64,000 nt of DNA from Trichocoleus desertorum NBK24 (GTDB lineage Bacteria; Cyanobacteriota; Cyanobacteriia; FACHB-46). Below the pieces are notes generated by a model. It was not told the origin of the DNA and ran no database searches. It saw only the letters and a list, made by a program, of their open reading frames with translations. Position numbers and translations under genes: made by a program. Location of the stretch: NCBI RefSeq assembly GCF_030409055.1, contig NZ_CP116619.1, forward strand, positions 4,543,628-4,607,627, read 5' to 3'. Below, one piece after another: positions 36,066-44,931 of this stretch; positions within the stretch are counted from its first letter, which is position 1, and every line of letters starts with the position of its first letter.

Positions 36066-36099
36066 GCACAGTCCCAAATCGCAGGCTTTGGGGTTGTGC
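36066..36099 (+). promoter_or_regulatory. Hairpin in the cmp leader
   Basis: Arms GCACAGTCCCAAA (36066-36078) and TTTGGGGTTGTGC (36087-36099) pair at 11 of 13 positions, followed by TTTCC. Could be an attenuator, a processing site or the end of a short leader RNA. Confidence 0.35.
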
Positions 36100-36296
36100 T
36101 TTCCCTCCCAACTTTTACCTATTTCAGCGGCAGGAGTCCTTCAAACTGATGATTCGGCATTAGGTCTAGTCATCTGTTAACGAAACTCTGCTTCAGCTTA
36201 ATTGCATCTAGAGTCTCTTCGTCTCTAGGGGATTGATATTGGCGTTTTTTCTGGAACCGCTGAGCTATTCACCTGATGAGTTTCTAAGGATAGGAT

Positions 36297-37655
36297 ATGA
36301 GCCCGTTTGATCGTTCAGTTTCGCGTCGCAAGTTTTTGATCACTGCTGGAGCCTCTGCGGTGGGTTCTGTATTTCTTCACGGCTGTTTAGGAAATCCTCC
36401 CGATTCACTTACTAGGTCTCAAGCGGTACAACCTGTCTCAGCCGCTAACTTGAGCCCAGAGCAAAGGCCAGAAACTACCACGATTAAGCTGGGCTACATC
36501 CCTATTGTCGAGTCCGCCCCGCTGATCATTGCCAAAGAAAAAGGCTTTTTTGCTAGGCATGGCATGAGTGATGTGGTGCTCGATAAGCAGTCTTCTTGGG
36601 GCACCATGCGAGACAACACAGAAACGGGCTTCGAAGGCGGGGGGGTGCATGGAGGGCAATATCAGATGCCAATGCCTCACCTGATTTCGGAAGGAATCAT
36701 CACAAAGGGTAACAGAAAAATCCCGATGTACAACCTATTGCAACTCAATACGCATGGCAATGGGATTGCGATCGCGAATAAGTATCGAGATTTGGGGTTT
36801 GACTTAAATGCCACTCAGGCAAAGGGGTTAATCAGCAGGGAGAAGTCCGCAGGTTCTCAATTTGCAGCAGCACATACCTTTCCCCATGTAAACCAAGACT
36901 TCTGGATTCGCTACTGGTTCGCCGCAGGTGGAATTGATCCAGATAATGACATCAGTCTGCTACCTGTTCCCTCAGCCCAAACCGTCGCGAATATGAAGAC
37001 AGGTACGATGGGAGCCTTTAGTACTGGAGATCCTTGGCCTTACCGGATTGTGGCTGACAAAATTGGCTTCATGGCAGCTTTAACCGCAGAAATCTGGAAA
37101 GAACACCCGGAGGAATATCTGGCGATTCGGGCGGATTGGGTAGATAAACATCCCAAGGCTACCAAAGCGATTCTTAAAGCCGTCATGGAAGCCCAACAGT
37201 GGTGTGACGACTTCAACAATCGCCAAGAACTGTCTGAAATCTTAGCGGGTCGGCAATATTTCAACGTGCCCGTCAATGTCCTTCTCGATCCTTACATGGG
37301 CAAAATCGACATGGGCACAGGCCGCGTGATTGACGATCGCTCAATGGCTCCTCTGTACTGGAAAGGTGAAAAAGGCAGTGTTTCCTATCCTTTCAAGAGT
37401 CATGAACTGTGGTTCCTCACCGAGAGCGTGCGCTGGAACTTCTTACCTCCCGATACATTAGCAAGAGCTAAAACCATCATTGATGCAGTCAACCGAGAAG
37501 ACTTGTGGCGAGAGGCTGCTAAGGAATTAGGAGTTGCTGCTGCGGATATCCCTCAAGGTACTTCCCGTGGTGTGGAAACCTTCTTTGACGGCATCAAATT
37601 CGACCCAGAAAATCCCCAAGCCTATCTCGACAGCCTCCAGATTAAACGTGTGTAA
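36297..37655 (+). CDS. cmpA: Bicarbonate-binding lipoprotein of the BCT1 transporter
   Basis: 452 residues. High-affinity periplasmic bicarbonate-binding component of CmpABCD. Export signal: twin-arginine [18 protein letters not shown] followed by lipobox HGC (Cys30). It is assigned CmpA rather than nitrate-binding NrtA because it carries CmpA-type wording: [60 protein letters not shown] and [13 protein letters not shown]. Nrt proteins differ at these blocks. The context (CO2-uptake operon and ictB nearby, no nitrate genes) agrees. A good Shine-Dalgarno precedes the ATG at 36297. Confidence 0.93.
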   Translation: MSPFDRSVSRRKFLITAGASAVGSVFLHGCLGNPPDSLTRSQAVQPVSAANLSPEQRPETTTIKLGYIPIVESAPLIIAKEKGFFARHGMSDVVLDKQSSWGTMRDNTETGFEGGGVHGGQYQMPMPHLISEGIITKGNRKIPMYNLLQLNTHGNGIAIANKYRDLGFDLNATQAKGLISREKSAGSQFAAAHTFPHVNQDFWIRYWFAAGGIDPDNDISLLPVPSAQTVANMKTGTMGAFSTGDPWPYRIVADKIGFMAALTAEIWKEHPEEYLAIRADWVDKHPKATKAILKAVMEAQQWCDDFNNRQELSEILAGRQYFNVPVNVLLDPYMGKIDMGTGRVIDDRSMAPLYWKGEKGSVSYPFKSHELWFLTESVRWNFLPPDTLARAKTIIDAVNREDLWREAAKELGVAAADIPQGTSRGVETFFDGIKFDPENPQAYLDSLQIKRV

Positions 37656-37717
37656 GTAGATCATTTTAGTCCTGCTCCAAACCCTCAACCCTAAGCAACA
37701 CAAAGGAGAGTTTTCCA

Positions 37718-38545
37718 ATGACTATCAGTCTTAAAAGCCGCCGTCGTAGCTTTGATTTACTTGGTTCTGTTGGTAGCCTATTCAAGGCGATTAAGTCACC
37801 TGCGATCGCGATCGCCATCTTTTTAGTGATTTGGCAACTATTTAGCTGGCTACCTGGAGCTACACTTCCTGGCCCAATTCAGGTGGTGCAAGAGACTTGG
37901 ATTTTAATCATGTATCCTTTTTACGATCGCGGTGGCACCGATGTCGGCTTGTTCTGGCAGTTGCTGGCTAGCTTGAAACGGGTTGCTGTGGGCTTTACAG
38001 CTTCTGCTATTGTCGGTATCGCACTCGGTATCCTGATTGGAGTTAATACCGGGATCTACAAATCTCTTGACCCCCTCTTTCAGTTGTTACGCACCATTCC
38101 TCCCCTAGCTTGGTTGCCTCTCTCGCTTGCAGCCTTGCAGAAAAACGAACCTGCGGCTATTTTCGTTATCTTTATTACTTCTATTTGGCCGATTTTGATC
38201 AATACATCGGTAGGCGTTCGGCAAATCCCCCAAGACTACAACAACGTGGCTAGAGTGTTGCAACTCTCGAAACAGGAGTATTTCACCAGCATCCTGATTC
38301 CCTCTGCCTTACCCTACATTTTTACAGGCTTAAGAATTGGGATTGGTTTGTCCTGGTTGGCGATTATTGCGGCAGAAATGTTGGTCGGCGGTGTGGGGAT
38401 TGGCTTCTTCATCTGGGATTCCTGGAACGCCAATAAGATCAGCGAGATTATCCTGGCCTTGGTTTACATCGGTGTGGTTGGTCTCTTGTTGGACAAAGCA
38501 ATGGCCTATATCGAGACGTTGATTCTGCCTGCTGAGCAAAAGTAG
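37718..38545 (+). CDS. cmpB: Bicarbonate ABC transporter permease
   Basis: 275 residues, the BPD_transp_1 inner-membrane subunit of BCT1, with about six membrane helices. The EAA loop, which contacts the ATPases, is visible as NNVARVLQLSKQEYFTSILIPSALPYIFTGLRIG-like sequence near residue 175-205. N-terminal helix region AIAIAIFLVIWQLFSWLPG, then the LGILIGVNTGIYKSLDPLFQLLRTIPPLAWLPL stretch typical of the Nrt/Cmp/Ssu permeases. It starts 62 bp after cmpA with GGAG upstream. Confidence 0.94.
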   Translation: MTISLKSRRRSFDLLGSVGSLFKAIKSPAIAIAIFLVIWQLFSWLPGATLPGPIQVVQETWILIMYPFYDRGGTDVGLFWQLLASLKRVAVGFTASAIVGIALGILIGVNTGIYKSLDPLFQLLRTIPPLAWLPLSLAALQKNEPAAIFVIFITSIWPILINTSVGVRQIPQDYNNVARVLQLSKQEYFTSILIPSALPYIFTGLRIGIGLSWLAIIAAEMLVGGVGIGFFIWDSWNANKISEIILALVYIGVVGLLLDKAMAYIETLILPAEQK

Positions 38546-38665
38546 GGGCGATCGCTTCATTCCTTGTCATTCCTCGCGTTCCAAACTCACGCCCTTGCCA
38601 GTTCAGAGGATGCAGGCAGGCGTTGTCAACCTTACCTTCGATCAACCTTACCTTCGAGATGAACC

Positions 38666-40669
38666 ATGTCTACCTTTGTTGCCGTTGATCAAATTGATAA
38701 AGTCTTTCACCTGTCTGATGGTGGTGAATACATTGCCCTGAAAGGCATTGACTTGCAGATCCAAAAAGGAGAATTTGTCTCCCTGATTGGTCACTCTGGT
38801 TGTGGCAAATCTACACTCCTAAACATGGTGGCAGGGCTAGATCTGCCGACAGAAGGCATCGTGACACTAGAAGGGAAAAAGATTGCCCGACCTGGCCCCG
38901 ATCGCATGGTGGTGTTTCAGAACTACTCGCTATTGCCCTGGCGAACTGTGCGCGAAAACATTGCTCTGGCCGTGAATGCGGTGATGAAAGATTTACCCGT
39001 AAGTGAGCGCCGTTCCATTATCGAACAGCACATTGACATGGTGGGATTGCGACCCCACGCCGATAAGCCGCCCGCGATGTTATCCGGAGGCCAAAAACAG
39101 CGTGTCGCGATCGCCCGTGCCCTAGCAATTCGACCCAAACTGCTGTTACTAGATGAGCCTTTCGGAGCCTTAGATGCCCTGACGCGGGGTAACTTGCAAG
39201 AACAACTGATGAAAATCTGTGAGGAGAACCAAGTCACCGCGATTATGGTGACGCACGATGTGGATGAAGCGGTGCTGCTCTCCGACCGTATTGTCATGCT
39301 CACCAACGGGCCAGAATCCAAAATTGGGCAGATTTTAGAAGTAGATATTCCTCGGCCCCGCAAGCGCTTGGAAGTGGTAGAGCACCCAAGCTACTACAGC
39401 TTACGCAGTGAAATTATTTACTTCTTAAACCAACAAAAGCGAATTAAAAAGCTCCGGGCGCGAAAAATCACTGCGATCGCCCGTCATGGTCTAGAAAAAG
39501 TCAATTTGGAGATTGGTTTTGTACCGCTGACTGCTTGTGCACCTTTGGCGATCGCTAAAGAAAAAGGCTTTTTTGCCAAGCATGGGTTAGATGAAGTCAC
39601 CCTGGTGCGGGAAACCAGTTGGCGAGGTATTGTCGATGGCGTTGCTGGCGGATACCTAGATGCGGCGCAGATGCCATCAGGAATGCCGATGTGGTTAACG
39701 CTGGGAGGGCATGAGAATCGATCGCTTCCCACAGTGACTTCCCTCACCATGACCCGCAATGGCAATGCCATCACCCTAGCCAAGCGCTTTTATGAGGCAG
39801 GTGTATACACCCTCTCCGACTTCCGTCAATATCTCCATCGCACCTCGCAGCAGCGACACACAATGGGGATTGTCCATCCCTCTTCCATGCACAACCTGTT
39901 GTTGCGGTACTGGTTAGCTGCTGGAGGCATTGACCCAGATCAAGATGTCTCCCTCACCACAATTCCCCCCGCGCAAATGGTGGCAGACCTCCAGGCAGGG
40001 ACGATTGATGGCTATTGTGTGGGCGAACCTTGGAATATGCGTGCGACCGAAGAAGGCGCAGGCTTCGTCATTGCTACTGACCTGGAAATTTGGCTAGGGC
40101 ATCCAGGTAAAGTGCTGGGGGTACGGGAAGACTGGGCAGCCGCTTACCCCAATACCCACATTGCATTGGTCAAAGCCTTGCTCGAAGCAGGTCAATATTG
40201 TGCTGACCCCGCCAACGCCGAGGAAGTCCGTGAAATCCTGTCTCGCCGCGAGTATCTCAGCACGGATATGGCTTATATCCAGATTGAGGAGCATGACCCC
40301 ACTATCTGTGATCTGGATCACCCCATGCAAGAATATGCCCACCATCAGTTTTATGGGGAAGGGGTGATTAACCGTCCCAGTCGCACCGAACAGTTGTGGA
40401 TTATGACGCAGTTGGCCCGCTGGGGAGACACCCCGTTTCCACGTAATTGGGTGGAAATTTTGGAGCGAGTCTGCCGAGTTGGAGTCTTCAGCACAGCAGC
40501 TCGCGAACTAGGTCTGGAAGTGAACTACAACCGCACCCCGATTCAACTGTTTGATCAGGTGCCCTTTAACGCCGATGACCCGATCGCCTATCTCAACCAC
40601 TTGAAGATCAAACGCGCTTTCAGCGTTGCCGATGTCGCTGTGCAGCCCTCCACACGTACAGCTGCTTAG
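38666..40669 (+). CDS. cmpC: Bicarbonate ABC transporter ATPase fused to a CmpA-like domain
   Basis: 667 residues in two halves. The ABC ATPase (about 1-255) has Walker A GHSGCGKST (42-50), signature MLSGGQKQRVAIARAL and Walker B LLLLDEPFGALDALT. The C-terminal half (about 280-660) is a soluble CmpA/NrtA-like binding domain ([47 protein letters not shown]), which in NrtC/CmpC acts as a cytoplasmic regulatory sensor inhibiting or tuning transport. This fusion is specific to the Nrt/Cmp family. Complete and in frame. 120 bp separate it from cmpB. Confidence 0.95.
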   Translation: MSTFVAVDQIDKVFHLSDGGEYIALKGIDLQIQKGEFVSLIGHSGCGKSTLLNMVAGLDLPTEGIVTLEGKKIARPGPDRMVVFQNYSLLPWRTVRENIALAVNAVMKDLPVSERRSIIEQHIDMVGLRPHADKPPAMLSGGQKQRVAIARALAIRPKLLLLDEPFGALDALTRGNLQEQLMKICEENQVTAIMVTHDVDEAVLLSDRIVMLTNGPESKIGQILEVDIPRPRKRLEVVEHPSYYSLRSEIIYFLNQQKRIKKLRARKITAIARHGLEKVNLEIGFVPLTACAPLAIAKEKGFFAKHGLDEVTLVRETSWRGIVDGVAGGYLDAAQMPSGMPMWLTLGGHENRSLPTVTSLTMTRNGNAITLAKRFYEAGVYTLSDFRQYLHRTSQQRHTMGIVHPSSMHNLLLRYWLAAGGIDPDQDVSLTTIPPAQMVADLQAGTIDGYCVGEPWNMRATEEGAGFVIATDLEIWLGHPGKVLGVREDWAAAYPNTHIALVKALLEAGQYCADPANAEEVREILSRREYLSTDMAYIQIEEHDPTICDLDHPMQEYAHHQFYGEGVINRPSRTEQLWIMTQLARWGDTPFPRNWVEILERVCRVGVFSTAARELGLEVNYNRTPIQLFDQVPFNADDPIAYLNHLKIKRAFSVADVAVQPSTRTAA

Positions 40670-40685
40670 TCATTCGCCCCCCTAG

Positions 40686-40701
40686 CCCCCAATAGTGGGG
40701 G
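40686..40701. repeat. Hairpin between cmpC and cmpD
   Basis: CCCCCA/TGGGGG perfect stem with a 4-nt loop in the 84-bp gap. No T-run follows, so it is more likely an RNA-stabilising or processing stem than a terminator. Confidence 0.5.
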
Positions 40702-40753
40702 AACAGAACTTCCAACTACTCCTCACCCAAGACTAATAAGCTGAGATTTACCC

Positions 40754-41620
40754 ATGAATAATCGTCCCCTTGCTTACACCAATTCCGAGACCAGCAGCAC
40801 CAGACAACGCAGCGCGATCGCGACCTCTCCAGAACCGTTTCTTAGCATTCAAGATGTCTCCAAGGTCTACCCTACTGCTAATGGGCCTTATCCCGTTTTA
40901 CAAGGCGTGAACTTGACGGTGCAGCAGGGAGAGTTTATTTGTGTGATTGGTCACTCTGGCTGTGGCAAGTCTACCCTGCTCAACATGGTGTCTGGTTTCG
41001 CTACCCCCACCCGTGGCGAGGTACGGCTGCGATCGCAACCCATCACCCAACCTGGCCCCGATCGCATGGTCGTGTTTCAGAATTATGCGCTGTTGCCCTG
41101 GAAAACCGCCCTGGAAAACGTCTATATTGCCATTGACGCGGTACATAAGCAAAAGTCTAAAGCTGAGAAACTGGCGATCGCCCGTGACCACCTCGCCTTA
41201 GTGGGGTTGACAGAGGCGGCTGACAAAAAGCCCACCCAACTGTCTGGCGGGATGAAACAACGGGTGGCGATCGCCCGTGCTCTAGCGGTTCGGCCAGAGG
41301 TGTTGATTTTGGATGAACCCTTTGGCGCGTTGGACGCCATCACCAAGGAAGAACTCCAGGAAGAACTGCTAAAAATCTGGAATGACCACCGTTGTACGGT
41401 CTTGATGATCACCCACGATATTGATGAAGCGTTGTTTTTAGCAGATCGACTGGTGATGATGACCAACGGCCCCGCTGCTAATATTGGTGAGATCATGACC
41501 ATTCCCTTCCCTCGCCCCCGCGATCGCGCCCGGATTATGGAAGATCCGCACTACTACAAATTACGCAACCAAGCCCTTGATTTCCTCTACCACCGTTTCG
41601 CCCATGATGACGTTGGTTGA
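40754..41620 (+). CDS. cmpD: Bicarbonate ABC transporter ATPase
   Basis: 288 residues, the second nucleotide-binding subunit of BCT1, lacking the C-terminal sensor domain of CmpC. Walker A GHSGCGKST at about 66-74, Q-loop FQNYALLPWKTALENV, signature QLSGGMKQRVAIARAL, Walker B VLILDEPFGALDAIT, H-loop MITHDIDEAL. The N-terminal 30 residues are a polar extension (TNSETSSTRQRSAIAT). It ends the cmp operon; a small hydrophobic ORF follows at 41690 and DUF6671 at 41913. Confidence 0.95.
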   Translation: MNNRPLAYTNSETSSTRQRSAIATSPEPFLSIQDVSKVYPTANGPYPVLQGVNLTVQQGEFICVIGHSGCGKSTLLNMVSGFATPTRGEVRLRSQPITQPGPDRMVVFQNYALLPWKTALENVYIAIDAVHKQKSKAEKLAIARDHLALVGLTEAADKKPTQLSGGMKQRVAIARALAVRPEVLILDEPFGALDAITKEELQEELLKIWNDHRCTVLMITHDIDEALFLADRLVMMTNGPAANIGEIMTIPFPRPRDRARIMEDPHYYKLRNQALDFLYHRFAHDDVG

Positions 41621-41689
41621 GCTATTGCTTCCTAGGGTCTGTTTTTAACTTGTGCGCTGCTAACTCCTTGATTTTTGAGGTGTCTCGTC

Positions 41690-41836
41690 ATGGTTTCGGC
41701 AACTTCTAGCTTTCTCTTCATGCTCAACTGGGCCACGCAAGACTCGACTCCCACGCTCAACTTTGCCAGTTTTCTTTTCATTCTCACGAGCGCGATTGCC
41801 CTAGCGGCATTGCAAATAGCCCACAAACATTCCTAG
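41690..41836 (+). CDS. Possible 48-residue single-helix membrane protein
   Basis: Short ORF from ATG 41690 to TAG 41834-41836, below usual length cut-offs. The predicted peptide starts MVSATSSFLFMLNWATQD and has a hydrophobic segment (FASFLFILTSAIALAALQIA) ending in a basic tail (HKHS). It lies 69 bp after cmpD and before a GC-rich hairpin (41853-41875), so it could be the last cistron of the cmp transcript. No similarity recognised; the AGG seven bases upstream is a modest ribosome-binding site. It may be spurious. Confidence 0.35.
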   Translation: MVSATSSFLFMLNWATQDSTPTLNFASFLFILTSAIALAALQIAHKHS

Positions 41837-41852
41837 GAAACTAACGCCCCAG

Positions 41853-41875
41853 CCCCTTCTCTAGCCGGGAAGGGG
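41853..41875. terminator. GC-rich hairpin after the cmp gene cluster
   Basis: CCCCTTC (41853-41859) / GAAGGGG (41869-41875), 7-bp perfect stem, no clear T-run. Either a weak terminator or a repeat-type stem. Confidence 0.4.
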
Positions 41876-41912
41876 AAGTTATAAGAGTGGATGAGAACGC
41901 ATTTAAAGGCAA

Positions 41913-42776
41913 ATGTCAGAGACTTCTTTGTTTGGAAATCGGGTTGCTATCGTAGCAAACATGCATCACAAAGAACAGGTGATCGCCCCCATTCTAGAGT
42001 CAGAATTTGGCCTCAAAGTTTTTGTTCCTCCGAACTTAGATACCGATTGCTTCGGTACGTTTACCAGAGAGAAACTTCGTCCTGGAAACCAACTGGAAAC
42101 TGCTCGATTAAAAGCACTACACGCTTTATCACTGACGGGAGAAACGCTGGCGATCGCGAGTGAAGGAGCCTTTGGGCCGCACCCCCAAATTCCCTGGGTA
42201 TCCTGCGATCGCGAACTTGTTTTGTTGCTCGATCAACAGCAAGGAATTGAAATTATTGGAGAAACACTCTCCACAGAAACGAATTATGCTTCACAAACCA
42301 TTGCCAGCTACGCAGAAGCTCAAGCCTTCGCCGCCAAGGTAGGATTTCCGGCTCATGGATTAATTGTCATGAGCGATCGTGAGGCCAAAAACTCGCCAGC
42401 AGTTTTTAAGGGAATTCGGACAGCGGTGGGGCTTTATGAGGCAGTGACGCAAGCTTTGGCCCAGTCAGCCACAGGCCGTATCCACATTGAAACCGATATG
42501 CGGGCTATGTATAACCCCACTCGGATGCAGGCGATCGCTGCCGCTACCAAGGATTTGGTGAGAAACATTCGTCAGGTCTGCCCTCAATGTGGTTGTCCTG
42601 GGTTCGCCATCGTCGAAACCAGCCCTGGATTACCCTGCGGCCTCTGTCATTTGCCCACTCGGTTGACTCGCAGCGTTAGATATGAATGTCAAAAATGCTG
42701 TTATTGTCAAGAAGTTCTCTTTCCTAAGGGTCTGACAACTGCCGACCCCGCTCAATGTTTGTACTGCAATCCCTGA
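41913..42776 (+). CDS. DUF6671-family protein with C-terminal zinc ribbon
   Basis: 287 residues, function unknown. The N-terminal region (about 1-215) has a Rossmann-like alternation (RVAIVANMHHKEQVIAPIL) and repeated acidic and polar motifs (TDCFGTFTRE, IASEGAFGPHP, IMSDREAKNSPAVFKG, IHIETDMRAMYNPTRM). The invariant-looking Asp/Glu/Arg set suggests an enzyme. The C-terminal 70 residues contain about ten cysteines in CxxC pairs (CPQCGCPGF, CGLCHLPT, CQKCCYC, CLYC), a two-site zinc ribbon. It lies between cmpABCD and the CO2-uptake operon in the same orientation, which makes a link to carbon supply worth testing; nothing in the sequence proves it. Confidence 0.8.
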   Translation: MSETSLFGNRVAIVANMHHKEQVIAPILESEFGLKVFVPPNLDTDCFGTFTREKLRPGNQLETARLKALHALSLTGETLAIASEGAFGPHPQIPWVSCDRELVLLLDQQQGIEIIGETLSTETNYASQTIASYAEAQAFAAKVGFPAHGLIVMSDREAKNSPAVFKGIRTAVGLYEAVTQALAQSATGRIHIETDMRAMYNPTRMQAIAAATKDLVRNIRQVCPQCGCPGFAIVETSPGLPCGLCHLPTRLTRSVRYECQKCCYCQEVLFPKGLTTADPAQCLYCNP

Positions 42777-42855
42777 AGCCTGATGTAACCAACAGCTTTT
42801 AGATAAGCTTTTGTAGGCGATCGCGAATTTTACAACTTCAATAATAATCACTAAA

Positions 42856-42877
42856 ATCATAGATTTTTGTCTATGAT
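42856..42877. promoter_or_regulatory. Palindromic site upstream of ndhF3 (proximal to DUF6671)
   Basis: ATCATAGA (42856-42863) and TCTATGAT (42870-42877) form an 8-bp inverted repeat with a 6-bp spacer. TTGTCTATGATAA at 42867-42879 matches the cmpA-upstream site (opposite strand) at 12 of 13 positions. Confidence 0.55.
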
Positions 42878-42916
42878 AAATATTTGATATATTGATTTTT
42901 GTTTATATCTAAGTTA

Positions 42917-42935
42917 CTCTATGATGTTCATAGAG
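42917..42935. promoter_or_regulatory. Second palindromic site upstream of ndhF3
   Basis: CTCTATGA-TGT-TCATAGAG, perfect 8-bp arms with a 3-bp spacer, sharing the TCATAGA core of the first site, about 105 bp before the ndhF3 start codon. Confidence 0.5.
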
Positions 42936-43039
42936 CGAACTAGTTGATCGCTTTCAAGCCATCTTCAGGTGCCCCCTGAGCTTGCAAGCAGCCAACCCGC
43001 TCGTAACCCCTGTTTTTTAAACATAACTAATCAATTGCT

Positions 43040-44872
43040 ATGAGCCAGCTTCTCTTGCAGAGCGTCTGGTTGATTCCTTGCTATGCCTTAGTGGGCACGA
43101 TACTGGCAATTCCTTGGTCACCAGGATTGTTAGACCGCGTTGGCCCACGACCCGCAGGCTACCTCAACCTATTAATGACCAGTTTGGCGTTTGTCCATAG
43201 CCTTTTGGCCCTTCAGGCTATTGCGCAACAAGCACCCCAACAAATCCTTTTCCCTTGGCTCCAGGCAGCGGGCTTACAAGTAAATCTCACTTTCATGGTG
43301 TCTCCTGTAACCCTGGGCGCGATCGCGGTGGTTACTGGGCTGAATTTACTCACCCAACTCTATTCGATCGGCTATCTGGAGATGGATTGGGGCTGGGCTC
43401 GCTTTTTTGCCCTGATGGGCTTCTTTGAAGCGGGGGTATGCAGTCTAGCTCTTTGTAACTCTCTGTTTTTTAGTTATGTGTTTCTAGAATTGCTGACGCT
43501 AGCGACTTATCTTTTAGTCGGATTTTGGTTTGCGCAGCCATTAGTAGTGACTGGGGCTAGGGATGCCTTTTGGACGAAGCGTGTAGGCGATTTGATCCTT
43601 TTTATGGGTGTGCTTGCACTTTTCCCTTTAGCAGGTACCTGGAATTTTACAGAGCTAGAGACATGGGCTGCTACAGCTCAGCTGTCTCCATCCGCAGCTA
43701 CGCTTCTAGGCTTAGCTTTAATTGCAGGGCCACTGGGTAAATGCGCCCAGTTTCCCTTCCAACTCTGGCTCGACGAAGCGATGGAAGCTCCTATTCCTGC
43801 TTCGATCTTGCGGAACTCAGTGGTCGTTGGGGCAGGGGCTTATGTACTGATTAAACTGCAACCAGTTTTAGCGCTCTCTCCGGTAGCTTTGACTGCTTTG
43901 GTAGTCTTTGGAACTGCGACTGCTTTGGGAGCTTCCCTGATTGCGATCGCCCAAATCGATATCAAGCGCGCCTTGTCCTACTCGGTCAGTGCTTACATGG
44001 GCATGGTGTTTATTGCAGTTGGTACCCAACACCCTGAGGCAGCTCGGTTGTTGCTGTTAACTCAGTGTTGTGCTTTCGCCCTGCTGTTTATGAGTGCTGG
44101 GGCCGTGATTTGGAGTAATATCACCCAAGACGTGACCCAGTTAGGCGGTTTGTGGTCTCGACGACCCATTTCTGGTTTAGCCCTGCTGGTGGGGGCTGGT
44201 GGGCTAATTGCCCTGCCTCCCTTCGGCGGTTTTTGGGGACTATTACAGCTAGCCGATGCGTTATGGACAACCAAACCTTGGTTAGTCGGAGTCTTGTTAT
44301 TGGTGAATGGATTGACCGCTTTTAGTTTGATGCGCGTGTTTGGTTTAGTCTTTGGTGGCAAACCGACTCAAATGACGGAGCGATCGCCCGAAGTGCATTG
44401 GCCAATGGCTTTACCCATGTCTGTGTTGACTGTGTTCACGCTGTTGTTGCCCCTGGTGTTACAGCACTTCGATCTATTACCGAACTGGGCAGAATTGAAC
44501 AGGCAACTGGCTCCATTGCTTGTCTGGTCCACCGTCTTAGGTGTCAGTTTGGGTGGCGCAATTTATTTGGGCAATGCTTGGCCCAAACCAGTCAAGCTGT
44601 TCTGGCAACCCCTACAAGAGTTTTTGGCCCACGACTTTTACATTCAGCGGCTCTATCAACTCACAATTGTGAACTTGGTAAATTCCAGCGCTCGGTTGAC
44701 TGCTTGGTTCGATCGCCATGTTGTGGATGGTGCGGTGAATGCAGTAGGCTTTGTGACCTTGTTTAGTGGTCAAGCGTTGCGGTATACCGCGTCTGGTCAG
44801 TCGCAGTTATACGTTCTGTTGGTCATTTCCAGTTTGATTGCGATCGGATTTTTAGTTAGTTGGTCGTTCTAG
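43040..44872 (+). CDS. ndhF3: NDH-1 subunit F3 (CO2-uptake NDH-1MS)
   Basis: 610 residues, proton-pumping antiporter-like subunit of the inducible, high-affinity CO2-uptake form of NDH-1 in thylakoids. Many membrane helices. Conserved parts include VFLELLTLATYLLVGFWF, DAFWTKRVGDLILFMGV (NuoL-type Lys/Arg), LWLDEAMEAPIPASILRNSVVVGAG and the C-terminal DRHVVDGAVNAVG, which belongs to the lateral/transverse helix part. It is called F3 rather than F1 because the operon also encodes CupA and CupS. Palindromes at 42856-42935 mark its promoter region. A carbonic anhydrase gene starts 59 bp downstream. Confidence 0.93.
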   Translation: MSQLLLQSVWLIPCYALVGTILAIPWSPGLLDRVGPRPAGYLNLLMTSLAFVHSLLALQAIAQQAPQQILFPWLQAAGLQVNLTFMVSPVTLGAIAVVTGLNLLTQLYSIGYLEMDWGWARFFALMGFFEAGVCSLALCNSLFFSYVFLELLTLATYLLVGFWFAQPLVVTGARDAFWTKRVGDLILFMGVLALFPLAGTWNFTELETWAATAQLSPSAATLLGLALIAGPLGKCAQFPFQLWLDEAMEAPIPASILRNSVVVGAGAYVLIKLQPVLALSPVALTALVVFGTATALGASLIAIAQIDIKRALSYSVSAYMGMVFIAVGTQHPEAARLLLLTQCCAFALLFMSAGAVIWSNITQDVTQLGGLWSRRPISGLALLVGAGGLIALPPFGGFWGLLQLADALWTTKPWLVGVLLLVNGLTAFSLMRVFGLVFGGKPTQMTERSPEVHWPMALPMSVLTVFTLLLPLVLQHFDLLPNWAELNRQLAPLLVWSTVLGVSLGGAIYLGNAWPKPVKLFWQPLQEFLAHDFYIQRLYQLTIVNLVNSSARLTAWFDRHVVDGAVNAVGFVTLFSGQALRYTASGQSQLYVLLVISSLIAIGFLVSWSF

Positions 44873-44931
44873 ACCGCAGCATTTTTGGTTTCTTGTTGAC
44901 AGCATTTGTAGGCATAAAAGGATCAATCGTG

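Larger units (their letters stand above)
35912..36296 (+). promoter_or_regulatory. 385-bp cmpA upstream region
   Basis: AT-rich promoter and probable long leader of cmpABCD. It contains the palindromic CmpR-type site at 35952-35968 and a strong hairpin at 36066-36099. The cmpA ribosome-binding site AAGGATAGG is directly before the ATG. No ORF of note. Confidence 0.6.

Noticed and set aside
36297-41620. Assignment as nitrate transporter nrtABCD
   Set aside because: CmpA-type sequence blocks and the neighbouring carbon-uptake genes fit bicarbonate better; no nitrate reductase genes are present.
41632-41826. 64-codon minus-strand ORF
   Set aside because: Antisense shadow of the plus-strand 48-codon ORF and no start signal.
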